From assembly GCF_900109685.1 (NCBI RefSeq), contig NZ_FOBB01000001.1, positions 496,001-560,000 of the forward strand: a DNA stretch of 64,000 nucleotides. Direction: 5' to 3'. This document shows positions 34,984-43,557 of the stretch, one piece after another (within the stretch, counting starts at the first letter, position 1; every line of letters starts with the position of its first letter). The notes beneath the pieces were generated by a model. It saw only the letters and a program-made list of their open reading frames with translations, made no database searches and had not been told where the DNA came from. A program made the position numbers and the translations under genes. Origin of the DNA: Chitinophaga rupis. GTDB lineage: Bacteria > Bacteroidota > Bacteroidia > Chitinophagales > Chitinophagaceae.

Positions 34984-35955
34984 ATGCTTACAGATACACA
35001 TAACCGGGTAATTAATTACGTTCGACTGGCTGTTACCGACCGTTGCAACCTGCGCTGCAGCTATTGTATGCCGGAACATATGCAGTTCCTGCAAAGGAAG
35101 GAGCTGCTGTCGTATGAGGAGATCCTGCGCCTCATGCAGCTGCTGTCTGCCCAGGGCATCAACAAAGTACGCATTACCGGCGGCGAGCCTTTTTTGCGGA
35201 AAGACCTGCTGCACCTGCTGGAACAGCTGGTGCAAATGCCCGGCATTGACCGGGTATCCATTACCACCAATGGCGTGCTTACCCGCTCTTTTATACCCGC
35301 CCTGCTGGATTTAGGCATCCGCCACATCAACCTGAGCCTGGATACCCTGCAGCGCGATAAGTTTAAACGCATTACCTACCGCGATGAGTTCAACGCCGTG
35401 ATGGATACCCTGCAAGCCTTGCTGGCACACAACATGAGCGTAAAAATAAACACCGTGGTAATGGATGGGGTAAATACCGATGAGCTGCTGGACTTTGCCG
35501 CGCTTACCAAAGACCATCCTGTATCGGTACGTTTTATTGAAGAAATGCCTTTCAACGGCCATGGCAAAGCATTTTCCGGCATTAAATGGAACTTTGAGCA
35601 TATACTGGATACCTTACGTACCGCTTATCCCTTACAAAAACTGCCGGATGCACCGCATACCACTGCCCTTAATTACCATATAACCGGCCACCAGGGCCAT
35701 ATTGGCGTAATACCTGCTTACAGCCGTACTTTTTGCGGCAGCTGCAACCGCATCCGTGTTACCCCTACCGGCGGCTTAAAAACCTGCCTGTATGGGAAAG
35801 ATGATCTTAATGTGCGGGATCTTATACGTGGCGGCGCACCGGACGACTTTTTGCTGCAGCGTATACAGGACGCTATTCACCACCGGTTTTTAAATGGGTT
35901 TGAAGCGGAAGAAGCCAATGAAAAGATGGCGAGTATGTCAACGATTGGGGGTTAA
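34984..35955 (+). CDS. moaA: GTP 3',8-cyclase MoaA (radical SAM)
   Basis: MoaA opens Moco synthesis by cyclising GTP. The chosen ATG at 34984 gives 323 residues; an in-frame TTG three codons earlier would overlap the upstream gene. The radical-SAM cysteines are C21, C25 and C28 (DRCNLRCSYCMPE), the SAM-binding RITGGEPFLRKDL follows, and the C-terminal cluster ligands are FCGSCNRIRVTPTGGLKTCLYG. The protein ends in Gly-Gly, needed for activity. It forms a two-gene unit with the upstream small protein. Confidence 0.96.
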   Translation: MLTDTHNRVINYVRLAVTDRCNLRCSYCMPEHMQFLQRKELLSYEEILRLMQLLSAQGINKVRITGGEPFLRKDLLHLLEQLVQMPGIDRVSITTNGVLTRSFIPALLDLGIRHINLSLDTLQRDKFKRITYRDEFNAVMDTLQALLAHNMSVKINTVVMDGVNTDELLDFAALTKDHPVSVRFIEEMPFNGHGKAFSGIKWNFEHILDTLRTAYPLQKLPDAPHTTALNYHITGHQGHIGVIPAYSRTFCGSCNRIRVTPTGGLKTCLYGKDDLNVRDLIRGGAPDDFLLQRIQDAIHHRFLNGFEAEEANEKMASMSTIGG

Positions 35956-35961
35956 ATGCTC

Positions 35962-36300
35962 TTAGCGTGAACGCTTGGCTGCTGGTTTGCCCTTTGCTAT
36001 TTTTTTATTTCGTACAATAGTCAGATCATATTCATTTTGTAGCTGTAGCCAAAACTCTGCATCAATATCCAGCACCTCTTCCAGTTTAATTGCCAGTACA
36101 GCTGTAAAATGCCGCTTACCGGCAAACAGCTCGCTTAAATGCTGTGGCAATAATTCGATTTTTGCAGCAAACTCCTTCTTTATTAAGCCACGGGCTTCAA
36201 TTTCATCTCTTAATACCTCACCGGGATGAATAGCTATCCTGGAATGGATAGGCTGTCCGTTCTTCCCCAACACAATATTTTCATTATACATATTATACAT
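35962..36300 (-). CDS. higA: HigA-family antitoxin, XRE helix-turn-helix
   Basis: A 112-residue protein of the HigA/addiction-module antidote type. The sequence HPGEVLRDEIEARGLIKKEFAAKI followed by LPQHLSELFAGKRHFTAVLAIKLEEVLDIDAEFWLQLQNEYDL is the typical HTH-plus-dimer region. It is the second gene of a toxin-first pair (order higB then higA), which is characteristic of HigBA. The gap to higB is four bases. As HigA usually does, it should repress the pair through the palindromes upstream of higB. The C-terminal tail is Lys/Arg rich. Confidence 0.88.
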   Translation of the reverse strand: MYNMYNENIVLGKNGQPIHSRIAIHPGEVLRDEIEARGLIKKEFAAKIELLPQHLSELFAGKRHFTAVLAIKLEEVLDIDAEFWLQLQNEYDLTIVRNKKIAKGKPAAKRSR

Positions 36301-36304
36301 GTCG

Positions 36305-36622
36305 TTAATGATAATCTTCCAAAGAATATATTTCTATCGTTTCTACCATAATGCGCACTTTTAATCCCTTTTTCACCACTTTAAAAACAAGCCGGTATTG
36401 ATCGTTTACCCTTACTGAATGATAGCCTTTGAGATCATGCTTTAATGCTTCAAAATGAAGGCTTCTCAATTTTGTCAGCAACATGGTGTTAGGAGCTCTT
36501 TTTAAAATAATCACCGTTTTTACAAATGCCTTTACGATAACTTGTCCATAGCGGGGCTTGCCTGTTTCTTTACCGGTCCTGAAAATATCTTCCAGTTCCT
36601 GGTTCTTAAAAACAATTTCCAT
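36305..36622 (-). CDS. higB: HigB/RelE-type toxin
   Basis: A 105-residue RelE-superfamily mRNA interferase. Family pattern: LRSLHFEALKHDLKGYHSVRVNDQYRLVFKVV, with the conserved basic residues of the RelE fold (R in SVRVNDQYRLVF), then a final strand VRIMVETIEIYSLEDYH. It is the first gene of the minus-strand pair, with HigA four bases downstream. It lies between moaA and moeB, so it splits the Moco cluster. Activity is inferred; the substrate site residues look intact. Confidence 0.85.
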   Translation of the reverse strand: MEIVFKNQELEDIFRTGKETGKPRYGQVIVKAFVKTVIILKRAPNTMLLTKLRSLHFEALKHDLKGYHSVRVNDQYRLVFKVVKKGLKVRIMVETIEIYSLEDYH

Positions 36623-36659
36623 TGTAATTACCCAGATAAAGTTAACAAAAAACCAAGAA

Positions 36660-36699
36660 TTACCAAAAAATGGTAATAATAATTACCAGAAATTGGTAA
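36660..36699 (-). promoter_or_regulatory. Two operator-like palindromes upstream of higBA
   Basis: Two identical dyads TTACCA-N5-TGGTAA: 36660-36676 and 36683-36699, centres 23 bases apart (about two helix turns). A further half-site TAATTACCC lies nearer the gene. This is the layout of autorepression sites for an HTH antitoxin. A separate palindrome AACCCTT-AA-AAGGGTT follows at 36698-36713. Confidence 0.75.
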
Positions 36700-36818
36700 C
36701 CCTTAAAAGGGTTAAAAAATCAATGCTATAATATGTTATCTGGAAGAATTAATGAGTTAACCCCTTATTAACATCCTTACCCCTGCATACAATACAGCCG
36801 TAATTCCCTCTACCCACA

Positions 36819-37904
36819 TCAATAAACCATCATCTCCTCATCTATCTCCTGCGCCCACGCATGTATTCCGCCCTCCACATTATACACCGTTTGAAAACCG
36901 GCTTCCACCAGCTGTTTGGCCACCATTAAGCTGCGCATGCCATGATGGCAAAGCACTGCTACCGGCACCTGCGGCTGCAGCTGCGGTAATGCCCTTAATA
37001 TGGTGCGCATAGGAATAAGCTGTGCCTGCGGAATATGGCAGATCTCCCATTCATCAGGTTCCCGCACATCCAGCAATTGCAGCGGAGTACCGGCATCCAG
37101 CCACTGCTGCAGCTCCTGCACCTGCATGCTTTGCACCGTACCGGTAGCGCATACGCCCTGCTCATAATCATCCTGCAAGGTGCTGATGTTATGATTACCC
37201 GGCACGGGTTTCACTTCAAAAATATGATGGGTATTATACAAGGTATCAATCGTTAATAGCTGGTTGGCAAGCGGCTCGCCAATACCACAGATCACCTTCA
37301 CCGCTTCATTGGCCTGGTAGCAGCCAATAATGCCGGGCAGCACGCCCAGCACACCGATCTCGCTGCAGTTCAGCATTTCGCCGGCCTGCGGCGCTTCGGG
37401 GAACAGGCAGCGGTACGTAGCGCTGCCTTTGTAATTGAACACGCTCACCTGCCCTTCATATTTGTAAATGGCGCCGTATATGAACGGCTTTTGCAGTATT
37501 ACACAGGCATCATTCACCAGGTAGCGGGTACCGAAATTATCCGTGCAATCCACTACCACATCATACGGTGCTATGATGGCTAACGCATTCTCCGGTGTTA
37601 AAAAGGAAGGATGTTGTACAAATGTTACTTCAGGATTCAGCTGCTGTAAACGCTTAACAGCGGCATCCAGCTTGGGTTTACCTTCATCCTGCGTGGTGTA
37701 TATCACCTGCCGCTGCAGGTTGGTAATGGACACATTATCCTGCTCCACAATACCCAATTTTCCTATACCCATGGCCGTTAGGTATTGCAGTACCGGTACG
37801 CCCAAACCACCGGCCCCTACTACCAGCACACTGGCCTTTCCCAACAACTGTTGCTTCTCTGCGCCAAAGCCTTCCAGCCTTAGCTGGCGGTCATATCGTT
37901 GCAT
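36819..37904 (-). CDS. moeB: MoeB/ThiF-type adenylyltransferase with C-terminal rhodanese domain
   Basis: An E1-like enzyme that adenylates the C-terminal glycine of a sulfur carrier; a neighbouring MoaD makes the Moco role likely. Residues 1-240 form the ThiF domain: VVGAGGLGVPVLQYL, the adenylation region QRQVIYTTQDEGKPKLDAA and the catalytic Cys area LNCSEIGVLGVLPGIIG. The last about 110 residues are a rhodanese domain (LLDVREPDEWEICHIPQAQLIP; active Cys in AVLCHHGMRS), which delivers sulfur. The zinc-binding CxxC pairs usual for MoeB/MOCS3 are not visible (SATYRCLFP keeps only one Cys). The M48 gene lies one base upstream on the same strand. Confidence 0.9.
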   Translation of the reverse strand: MQRYDRQLRLEGFGAEKQQLLGKASVLVVGAGGLGVPVLQYLTAMGIGKLGIVEQDNVSITNLQRQVIYTTQDEGKPKLDAAVKRLQQLNPEVTFVQHPSFLTPENALAIIAPYDVVVDCTDNFGTRYLVNDACVILQKPFIYGAIYKYEGQVSVFNYKGSATYRCLFPEAPQAGEMLNCSEIGVLGVLPGIIGCYQANEAVKVICGIGEPLANQLLTIDTLYNTHHIFEVKPVPGNHNISTLQDDYEQGVCATGTVQSMQVQELQQWLDAGTPLQLLDVREPDEWEICHIPQAQLIPMRTILRALPQLQPQVPVAVLCHHGMRSLMVAKQLVEAGFQTVYNVEGGIHAWAQEIDEEMMVY

Positions 37905-37905
37905 C

Positions 37906-38952
37906 TCACTGTTTTAAGGTTATAAAGATACGATACAAACTACTATCCGTAACCGCATGTTCCGGCAGGGCATGTTCATTAATATAGCGCACGCGGTTGT
38001 CAAGGTCAGGGTGGCTGCTTAGCCATTCCGATGGCTGCAGCCCGCTTTCCTGTTTTAATGTGTTAAACAGCCACTGGAATCCGCGCGCATCAATATGCCG
38101 GGCCTGTAACAGCTCCAGCCCGTGCAGGTCTGCTTCTTTTTCCAGGCGGCGGGAATATTGCAGGCTTTTCAGGCTGTTGGCATTTTCCACTACCACAGCC
38201 CCGGCTCCGCTCATATCCCCAAAGATCAGCGACATAAACATATAAGTGCCCATGCTGCGGAAAATGGTTTTGGTGGTATGTTTCAGCTCCACATGCGAGT
38301 ATTCGTGTGAAAGCAGGGCTGCCAGCTCCTCATAGTGTTTCATTTGTTTCAGCAGCTGGTCATACACAATAATATGGCCGCCCGGCAGGGCAAAGGCATT
38401 GGTTTCTTTTTGCTGTACCACGGTGATTTGCACAGCATAATTGGAATGTATATGCAGCTGATCAAAAAACTCATTTACCAGCCGGGTAGCTGCCGTATCC
38501 TCATGGTATTGCTGCATCAGCGCATCATAGCTGCTTTGCCCCAGCTTTTCCTCATAGCTCACCGGGATGTTGTTGGCAATACGCACCGCCACAAAAGGAA
38601 TGAGCCAGAAATACACCAGCGCTATCAATCCCACTACCACTAAAAAAGTAATGCCTACAATGGTACGCCCGCGGTTGGCAAAGATTCGCTGGCCTTTTTT
38701 GTTTTGCAGGTTAAAAGCCACCGCATCGGCAAAGGTGAGGGACGATACCGTAATGCGTTGCAAAGGATAGCCGGGGTACTCCAATGTGTTGGCAGCAGAG
38801 CGTTTTACCTGGTCCCAGAACCAGTGTATCTGCCGCAGCTCGCCCTGCGCATCTTTTATCTCAATGGTAATTTGTTTGGCCGTTAATGTAATAGCAGCAT
38901 CCACGCTGCTATCCGTTTGTGCATTATAATATTTCCCTGTATAGCTTTGCAT
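37906..38952 (-). CDS. M48 family membrane metalloprotease
   Basis: A 348-residue zinc protease of the Ste24/HtpX/BepA clan. It has one clear hydrophobic segment (about residues 98-118) and the zinc motif HEYSHVELKH, with the third ligand Glu in RRLEKEADLHG. The C-terminal part has WLSSHPDLDNRVRYINEHA, typical of M48 peptidases. The N-terminal about 95 residues are a soluble domain of unknown type. It sits between GNAT and moeB genes with essentially no gap, so a three-gene minus-strand unit is likely. A role in membrane-protein quality control is expected from the family. Confidence 0.9.
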   Translation of the reverse strand: MQSYTGKYYNAQTDSSVDAAITLTAKQITIEIKDAQGELRQIHWFWDQVKRSAANTLEYPGYPLQRITVSSLTFADAVAFNLQNKKGQRIFANRGRTIVGITFLVVVGLIALVYFWLIPFVAVRIANNIPVSYEEKLGQSSYDALMQQYHEDTAATRLVNEFFDQLHIHSNYAVQITVVQQKETNAFALPGGHIIVYDQLLKQMKHYEELAALLSHEYSHVELKHTTKTIFRSMGTYMFMSLIFGDMSGAGAVVVENANSLKSLQYSRRLEKEADLHGLELLQARHIDARGFQWLFNTLKQESGLQPSEWLSSHPDLDNRVRYINEHALPEHAVTDSSLYRIFITLKQ

Positions 38953-39492
38953 TTATTTCACCGTTTTACACATCATGATCAGATCCACAAACGTACCATC
39001 CGGCTGCCAGATGGCCTGTGGCTGCCGCCCATATTCCGTAAAATCAAAGTTGCGGTATAGCTGTATGGCCTTTTCATTATTGGCCAGTACATTAAAATGG
39101 ATAATGGTGATCTCCGGATGCTGAACGGCCCAGCGCATCATGGCAGTCATTAAACGCCGGCCTATGCCCAGGTTCCAGTAAGCATGCTGCACTGCAATCC
39201 CAAATTCGCCCAAATGCCGTTGTTTGTGGAAAGACGATTGTTTTACGGTTACAGATCCTACGATCTGCCCGCCCACTTCCGCCAGCAGCAACAGGTGCCG
39301 GCTATTATCCCCGAAGGATTGAATAAAACTCCGTTCCGATGCCAGGTTCATGGCCTGCGCTTCTGCAGGTGTGTTCAACAGGAAATCCGTTTCCTTGGTG
39401 GTTTGACGGTAGCAGTCCAGCAGCGCCGGTGCATCTTCTGGTTTGGCCGGCCGTATCCACAGCTCCTGCCCATTGGGTAAAAAGTGATGCAT
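38953..39492 (-). CDS. GNAT family N-acetyltransferase
   Basis: A 179-residue acetyltransferase. The acetyl-CoA binding motif is NLGIGRRLMTAMMRWA (Q/R-x-x-G-x-G type), preceded by GSVTVKQSSF and followed by the beta-bulge region TIIHFNVLANNEKAIQLYRNFDFTEYGR. Acceptor unknown; similar proteins act on ribosomal proteins or small amines. It starts the minus-strand unit GNAT-M48-moeB and is divergent from an AraC gene. Confidence 0.9.
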   Translation of the reverse strand: MHHFLPNGQELWIRPAKPEDAPALLDCYRQTTKETDFLLNTPAEAQAMNLASERSFIQSFGDNSRHLLLLAEVGGQIVGSVTVKQSSFHKQRHLGEFGIAVQHAYWNLGIGRRLMTAMMRWAVQHPEITIIHFNVLANNEKAIQLYRNFDFTEYGRQPQAIWQPDGTFVDLIMMCKTVK

Positions 39493-39596
39493 GCCTGTAA
39501 AGTATTAAAAAAAAGCGTACTGATGAGAAGAGAAAATGAGCTTTTCAACAAACGTTATTTGAGCCGTACAACAAAGCACGACAAACAGGAAATATT

Positions 39597-39604
39597 TACC
39601 TTTG
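39597..39604 (+). promoter_or_regulatory. Likely -7 promoter element of the AraC gene
   Basis: TACCTTTG, exact TAnnTTTG, 18 bases before the ATG at 39622. It decides the start codon: the longer frame from 39484 would place this element inside the coding region. Confidence 0.55.
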
Positions 39605-39621
39605 GGTACAATTATAATAAT

Positions 39622-40413
39622 ATGGCCTCATCAACCCGTATCATGTATTCCTGTTACGCACATCATACCCGCGAAAATGAATCCTTTGTGGCAGAACATG
39701 TGATGACGCATATCCTGGCCGGCAGCATGACCTTCCGCACCTCCGGCACGCCCATGATATGCGAAGCAGGCGATACCCTGCTTATTAAAAGGAACCAGCT
39801 TACCAAGGTAATGAAACGCCCGCCGGCCGGTGGCGGGGAATTTAGGTCCATCAGCATTTTCTTTGACCAGGATACGTTACGCAATTTCAGCGTGGAATAT
39901 AACATAACAGCCGATAGCCTCTATGAAGGCCCCGGCATTATTAAGCTGCCTCATGATGCGCTGAGCAGCACCTACATGGCCTCTATTGCGCCCTACCTGA
40001 ATACGGATGCCGCTAATACAGAAATGCTCACCATTCTCAAAGCCAAAGAAGCCCTTCTCATCCTGCTCAGAATAAACCCGCAGTTAAAAAATCTGCTGTT
40101 TGATTTCAGCGAGCCGGGTAAAATAGACCTGGAAGCTTACATGAACAAACACTTTAACTTTAATGTGGAAATGAAACGTTTTGCCTACCTCACGGGCAGA
40201 AGCCTGGCCACTTTTAAAAGGGATTTTGAAAAGATCTTCCATACCTCGCCCAACCGCTGGCTGCAGCAGAAACGGTTAAAGGAAGCTTATTACCTGATTA
40301 AAGAAAAAGGTAAAAAACCATCGGATGTGTATATGGAAGTAGGGTTTGAAGATCTCTCCCATTTTTCCTTTGCTTTTAAAAAAGCATTTGGCACACCGCC
40401 TTCCTTAGTATAG
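39622..40413 (+). CDS. AraC family transcriptional regulator
   Basis: A 263-residue regulator. The sensing half (HILAGSMTFRTSGTPMICEAGDTLLIKRNQLTK) is cupin-like, and the C-terminal domain contains MKRFAYLTGRSLATFKRDFEKIFHTSPNRWLQQKRLKEAYYLIKEKG followed by PSDVYMEVGFEDLSHFSFAFKKAFGTPPS, the two HTH units. ATG 39622 is chosen because a promoter element lies just upstream and the 46-residue extension above it lacks family similarity. It converges on serS with nine bases between stops. Targets are unknown; the divergent GNAT-M48 unit is a candidate. Confidence 0.9.
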   Translation: MASSTRIMYSCYAHHTRENESFVAEHVMTHILAGSMTFRTSGTPMICEAGDTLLIKRNQLTKVMKRPPAGGGEFRSISIFFDQDTLRNFSVEYNITADSLYEGPGIIKLPHDALSSTYMASIAPYLNTDAANTEMLTILKAKEALLILLRINPQLKNLLFDFSEPGKIDLEAYMNKHFNFNVEMKRFAYLTGRSLATFKRDFEKIFHTSPNRWLQQKRLKEAYYLIKEKGKKPSDVYMEVGFEDLSHFSFAFKKAFGTPPSLV

Positions 40414-40422
40414 CCTTATGCG

Positions 40423-41694
40423 TTAGCTGATCTTTTCTGCGCCAAAGTATTGCTGTAATACCGGCGGAATGTGAATACCGTCTGCAGCCTGGTTATTTTC
40501 CAGCAAACAGGCCAGTATACGCGGAAGCGCCAGGGAGCTGCCGTTGAGCGTATGCACCAGCTGCGGTTTGCCGCCGCTGTCTTTGAAACGTATTTTCATA
40601 CGGTTAGCCTGGTAAGCTTCAAAGTTAGATACAGAGCTTACCTCCAGCCACTTTTGCTGCGCAGCGCTGTACACTTCAAAATCATAGGTAAGGGCAGAAG
40701 TAAAGCCCATATCGCCACCACAAAGCCTTAAGATCCGGTAGGGCAGCTGCAAGGCCTGTATAAGGCCCTCTACATGCGCCACCATTTCTTCCAGCACCTC
40801 ATAAGACTTTTCAGGATGTACCAGCTGCACTACTTCCACTTTATCAAACTGGTGCACGCGGTTCAGGCCCCGTACGTCCTTACCATAAGAACCGGCTTCC
40901 CGGCGGAAACAGGGAGTATAGGCCGTCATTTTTATAGGCAGGTCGCTATCCTTTAAAATTTCATCGCGGTAAATGTTGGTTACCGGTACTTCAGCAGTAG
41001 GTATCAGGTACAACTTGTCTTCCCCTACAAAATACATTTGCCCTTCCTTATCCGGCAGCTGCCCGGTACCATAGGCGGTATCGGCATTTACCAGGTGCGG
41101 GGGCATATATTCCATATATCCTTTGCTGATATTATAGTCCAGGAAATATTGGATGAGCGCGCGTTGCAAACGGGCGCCTTTATTTTTATATACAGGAAAA
41201 CCACTGCCGGTGATCTTGTTGCCCAGCTCAAAATCTATGAGGTCGTATTTTTTTGCCAGGTCCCAGTGGGGCATAGCTTCTGCAGCCAGGGCCGGTTTGG
41301 CGCCACCCGCGCGTACTTCCACATTTTCTTCCGGCGTTCTGCCGGGAGGTACGCTGGCAGCCGGTAAATTAGGCAGCTTGATCAGCGTATCATGCAGCAG
41401 CTTTTCAGTTTCGTTCAGCTGTTCTGTAAGCGGTTGTTGCTGCTGTTTCAGATCAGCCACCGTAGCTTTCCGTTGTTCCGCTTCTTCTTTCTGCCCGCCT
41501 TTCATCAGTTTTCCGATCTCGTCTGAAGCTATTTTGATCTTGGCCTGTGTTTCATCATAGGCCAGGGTTAACTGTTTACGTTTATCATCCAGCGCCAGCA
41601 CCTCCTCTATCAAACCCAGTTCCTTAAACTGTTTGAGGGCCAGCCGCTCTAATACTAATTCCTTGTTTTGACGAATGAACGGAACCTGTAACAT
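40423..41694 (-). CDS. serS: Serine-tRNA ligase
   Basis: SerRS charges tRNA-Ser. The 423-residue protein begins with MLQVPFIRQNKELVLERLALK and the N-terminal long helical arm (about 30-105) that grips the tRNA variable arm. Class II motifs follow: motif 2 TPCFRREAGSYGKDVRGLNRVHQFDKVE and motif 3 NGSSLALPRILACLLENNQ. The single-gene layout, with its own promoter on the minus strand and a family-B array just upstream, suggests independent control. Confidence 0.97.
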   Translation of the reverse strand: MLQVPFIRQNKELVLERLALKQFKELGLIEEVLALDDKRKQLTLAYDETQAKIKIASDEIGKLMKGGQKEEAEQRKATVADLKQQQQPLTEQLNETEKLLHDTLIKLPNLPAASVPPGRTPEENVEVRAGGAKPALAAEAMPHWDLAKKYDLIDFELGNKITGSGFPVYKNKGARLQRALIQYFLDYNISKGYMEYMPPHLVNADTAYGTGQLPDKEGQMYFVGEDKLYLIPTAEVPVTNIYRDEILKDSDLPIKMTAYTPCFRREAGSYGKDVRGLNRVHQFDKVEVVQLVHPEKSYEVLEEMVAHVEGLIQALQLPYRILRLCGGDMGFTSALTYDFEVYSAAQQKWLEVSSVSNFEAYQANRMKIRFKDSGGKPQLVHTLNGSSLALPRILACLLENNQAADGIHIPPVLQQYFGAEKIS

Positions 41695-41708
41695 TGTTTA
41701 GATTTTCG

Positions 41709-41716
41709 CAAAGATA
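41709..41716 (-). promoter_or_regulatory. Likely -7 promoter element of serS
   Basis: On the minus strand TATCTTTG (exact TAnnTTTG), 14 bases before the serS ATG; the leader would be under ten bases. Confidence 0.55.
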
Positions 41717-41724
41717 AAAAAATA

Positions 41725-41886
41725 GTTGCCAGTCTGCAGTGGGCAGTTGGCAGTTGCCAGTCTAAAGTGGGCAGTCATTGAACTACTGTGTTACTAATAG
41801 TTTTCAAAATACCCATAGTTAAAACATATGGCAGCAAATTGCAGTACCGGCCACAGACTGCCAACTGCCCACTGCCAACTGCCAAC
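41725..41886. repeat. Heptamer-array dyad, family B, between nadE and serS
   Basis: Left array 41725-41776 is made of GGCAGTT/GCCAGTC/GGGCAGT units; right array 41855-41886 is the opposite orientation (ACTGCCA, ACTGCCC units). The reverse complement of the right arm, read as GGCAGTT-GGCAGTG-GGCAGTT-GGCAGTC, aligns closely with the left arm. The core is 78 bases. The right arm ends next to the nadE stop codon. This is the longest element of the window. Confidence 0.8.
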
Positions 41887-43551
41887 TCAACTAAGATACT
41901 TCCCAACAATCGGCACTCTTCGGCCTACGCCAAATGCCTTGGACGATACGCGGATAATAGGGCAGAACTGGTTGCGCTTGTATTCATTGGTGTTCACCAG
42001 CTTCAGCGTACGGTCTACCAGCGCAGTATCAAAGCCCTGGGAAATAATTTCACGTGGCCCCTGCCGCCGCTCAATGTACTGGTACAGGATGCGGTCCAGG
42101 ATGCTGTAATCCGGCAGGCTGTCACTGTCCTTCTGGTTGGGCCGCAGCTCTGCCGACGGAGCTTTGTCTATAATATTAGCCGGTATAATTTCCGTGTCAC
42201 GATTTATATACCGCGCCAACGCATACACCTGCATTTTGTATACATCGCCCAGCACAGAAAGGCCGCCGGCCATATCGCCGTATAAGGTACCATAACCGGT
42301 GCTCAGCTCACTTTTATTGGAGGTGTTCAATAAGATATACCCGAACTTGTTAGAAAGGGCCATCAGCAAATTACCCCTTATGCGCGACTGCAGATTTTCT
42401 TCCGCCAAACTAAAGGGCAATCCCTTAAAATGCGGTTCCAGCGTGCTTAAAAAGCTTTCGTAAATATCACTGATGCGGATGATATCATGTGGATTATCTA
42501 AATTCTTTGACAGCGCCACCGCATCATCTACCGAATGCTCTGTAGAGTAGGGCGATGGCAGCAGGATAGCCCTTACATTCTCCTTGCCCAGTGCTTCGCA
42601 GGCAATGGCCAGGGTAACGGCGCTGTCTATACCGCCGGATGATCCCAGGATGGCTTTGGTAAAACCCATCTTGCCAAAATAATCGCGGATGCCCAGCACC
42701 AGCGCCTGGTAAATACGGTCTATATTATAATCAAAAACCAGTTCCTTAACAGGCGTGTGTGCCACCACCGGCGCGGGTTTGGCGGATTGCAGCAGCTCAT
42801 CCAGCTCCAGCGTGTAGCTGGCTTCCTGGAAATAAGGCAGCTCTTTTACAATATTACCCTGCGCATCAAATACCAGGGAGCCGCCGTCAAACACGATCTC
42901 CGTTTGCGATCCCACAGTACAGCTATACAGCATGGGCAGCTTATATTTCATCACATTGGCGCGGATAATTTCTTTACGGTCCTGGTCATGATCATAATCA
43001 AAAGGGCTTGCAGAAATATTGATCATTACATCCGGCTGCTGCAGTATGAGCTGGTCCATGGGGCAAATGCGGTACAGCGGGTTATCGCCCAGGTTCCAGA
43101 TATCTTCACAAATGGTAACCGCCAGCTTTTTGCCTTTAAAGGGAATGACATTCCACTCATAGGCCGGCTCAAAATAGCGGTATTCATCAAACACATCGTA
43201 GGTAGGCAGCAGCGTTTTATGCACCACCTGTTTTACTTCCCGTTCATGCAGGAACCAGGCCGCATTAAACAGGTCCTTCCCATCCCGCTGTGGATTACGG
43301 CAGGGCGCGCCCACTATAACGGCTATACGGTCTGTGTAGGCTTTAATAGTATCTATAGCAGCGTAGCACTTGTTAATAAAATCTTCAAACTCCAAAAAAT
43401 CACGCGGCGGATAACCACATACACATAACTCTGAAAATACCACCAGGTCTGCTTCCTGGGCAATGGCATCCTGTATGCCGCTAATGATCTTTTCCGTATT
43501 CAGCTCAAAATTACCAATGTGGTAATTCTGCTGCGCCAGTACAATCTTCAT
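41887..43551 (-). CDS. nadE: NAD+ synthase, glutamine-hydrolysing
   Basis: NadE makes NAD from deamido-NAD, with ammonia from glutamine. The 554-residue protein has an N-terminal nitrilase-type glutaminase domain with its Glu (FSELCVCGYPP), Lys (HKTLLPTYDVFDE) and Cys (AVTICEDIWN), and a C-terminal synthetase domain with the P-loop ILGSSGGIDSAVTLAIA and LLNTSNKSELSTGYGTLYGDMAGG. Thus it is the glutamine-dependent form. Its stop codon lies at the edge of a family-B array. Confidence 0.97.
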   Translation of the reverse strand: MKIVLAQQNYHIGNFELNTEKIISGIQDAIAQEADLVVFSELCVCGYPPRDFLEFEDFINKCYAAIDTIKAYTDRIAVIVGAPCRNPQRDGKDLFNAAWFLHEREVKQVVHKTLLPTYDVFDEYRYFEPAYEWNVIPFKGKKLAVTICEDIWNLGDNPLYRICPMDQLILQQPDVMINISASPFDYDHDQDRKEIIRANVMKYKLPMLYSCTVGSQTEIVFDGGSLVFDAQGNIVKELPYFQEASYTLELDELLQSAKPAPVVAHTPVKELVFDYNIDRIYQALVLGIRDYFGKMGFTKAILGSSGGIDSAVTLAIACEALGKENVRAILLPSPYSTEHSVDDAVALSKNLDNPHDIIRISDIYESFLSTLEPHFKGLPFSLAEENLQSRIRGNLLMALSNKFGYILLNTSNKSELSTGYGTLYGDMAGGLSVLGDVYKMQVYALARYINRDTEIIPANIIDKAPSAELRPNQKDSDSLPDYSILDRILYQYIERRQGPREIISQGFDTALVDRTLKLVNTNEYKRNQFCPIIRVSSKAFGVGRRVPIVGKYLS

Positions 43552-43557
43552 AAACTT

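Noticed and set aside
39484-39621. Extended N-terminus for the AraC regulator from ATG 39484
   Set aside because: The extension overlaps the divergent GNAT start and contains the likely -7 promoter element; ATG 39622 fits better.
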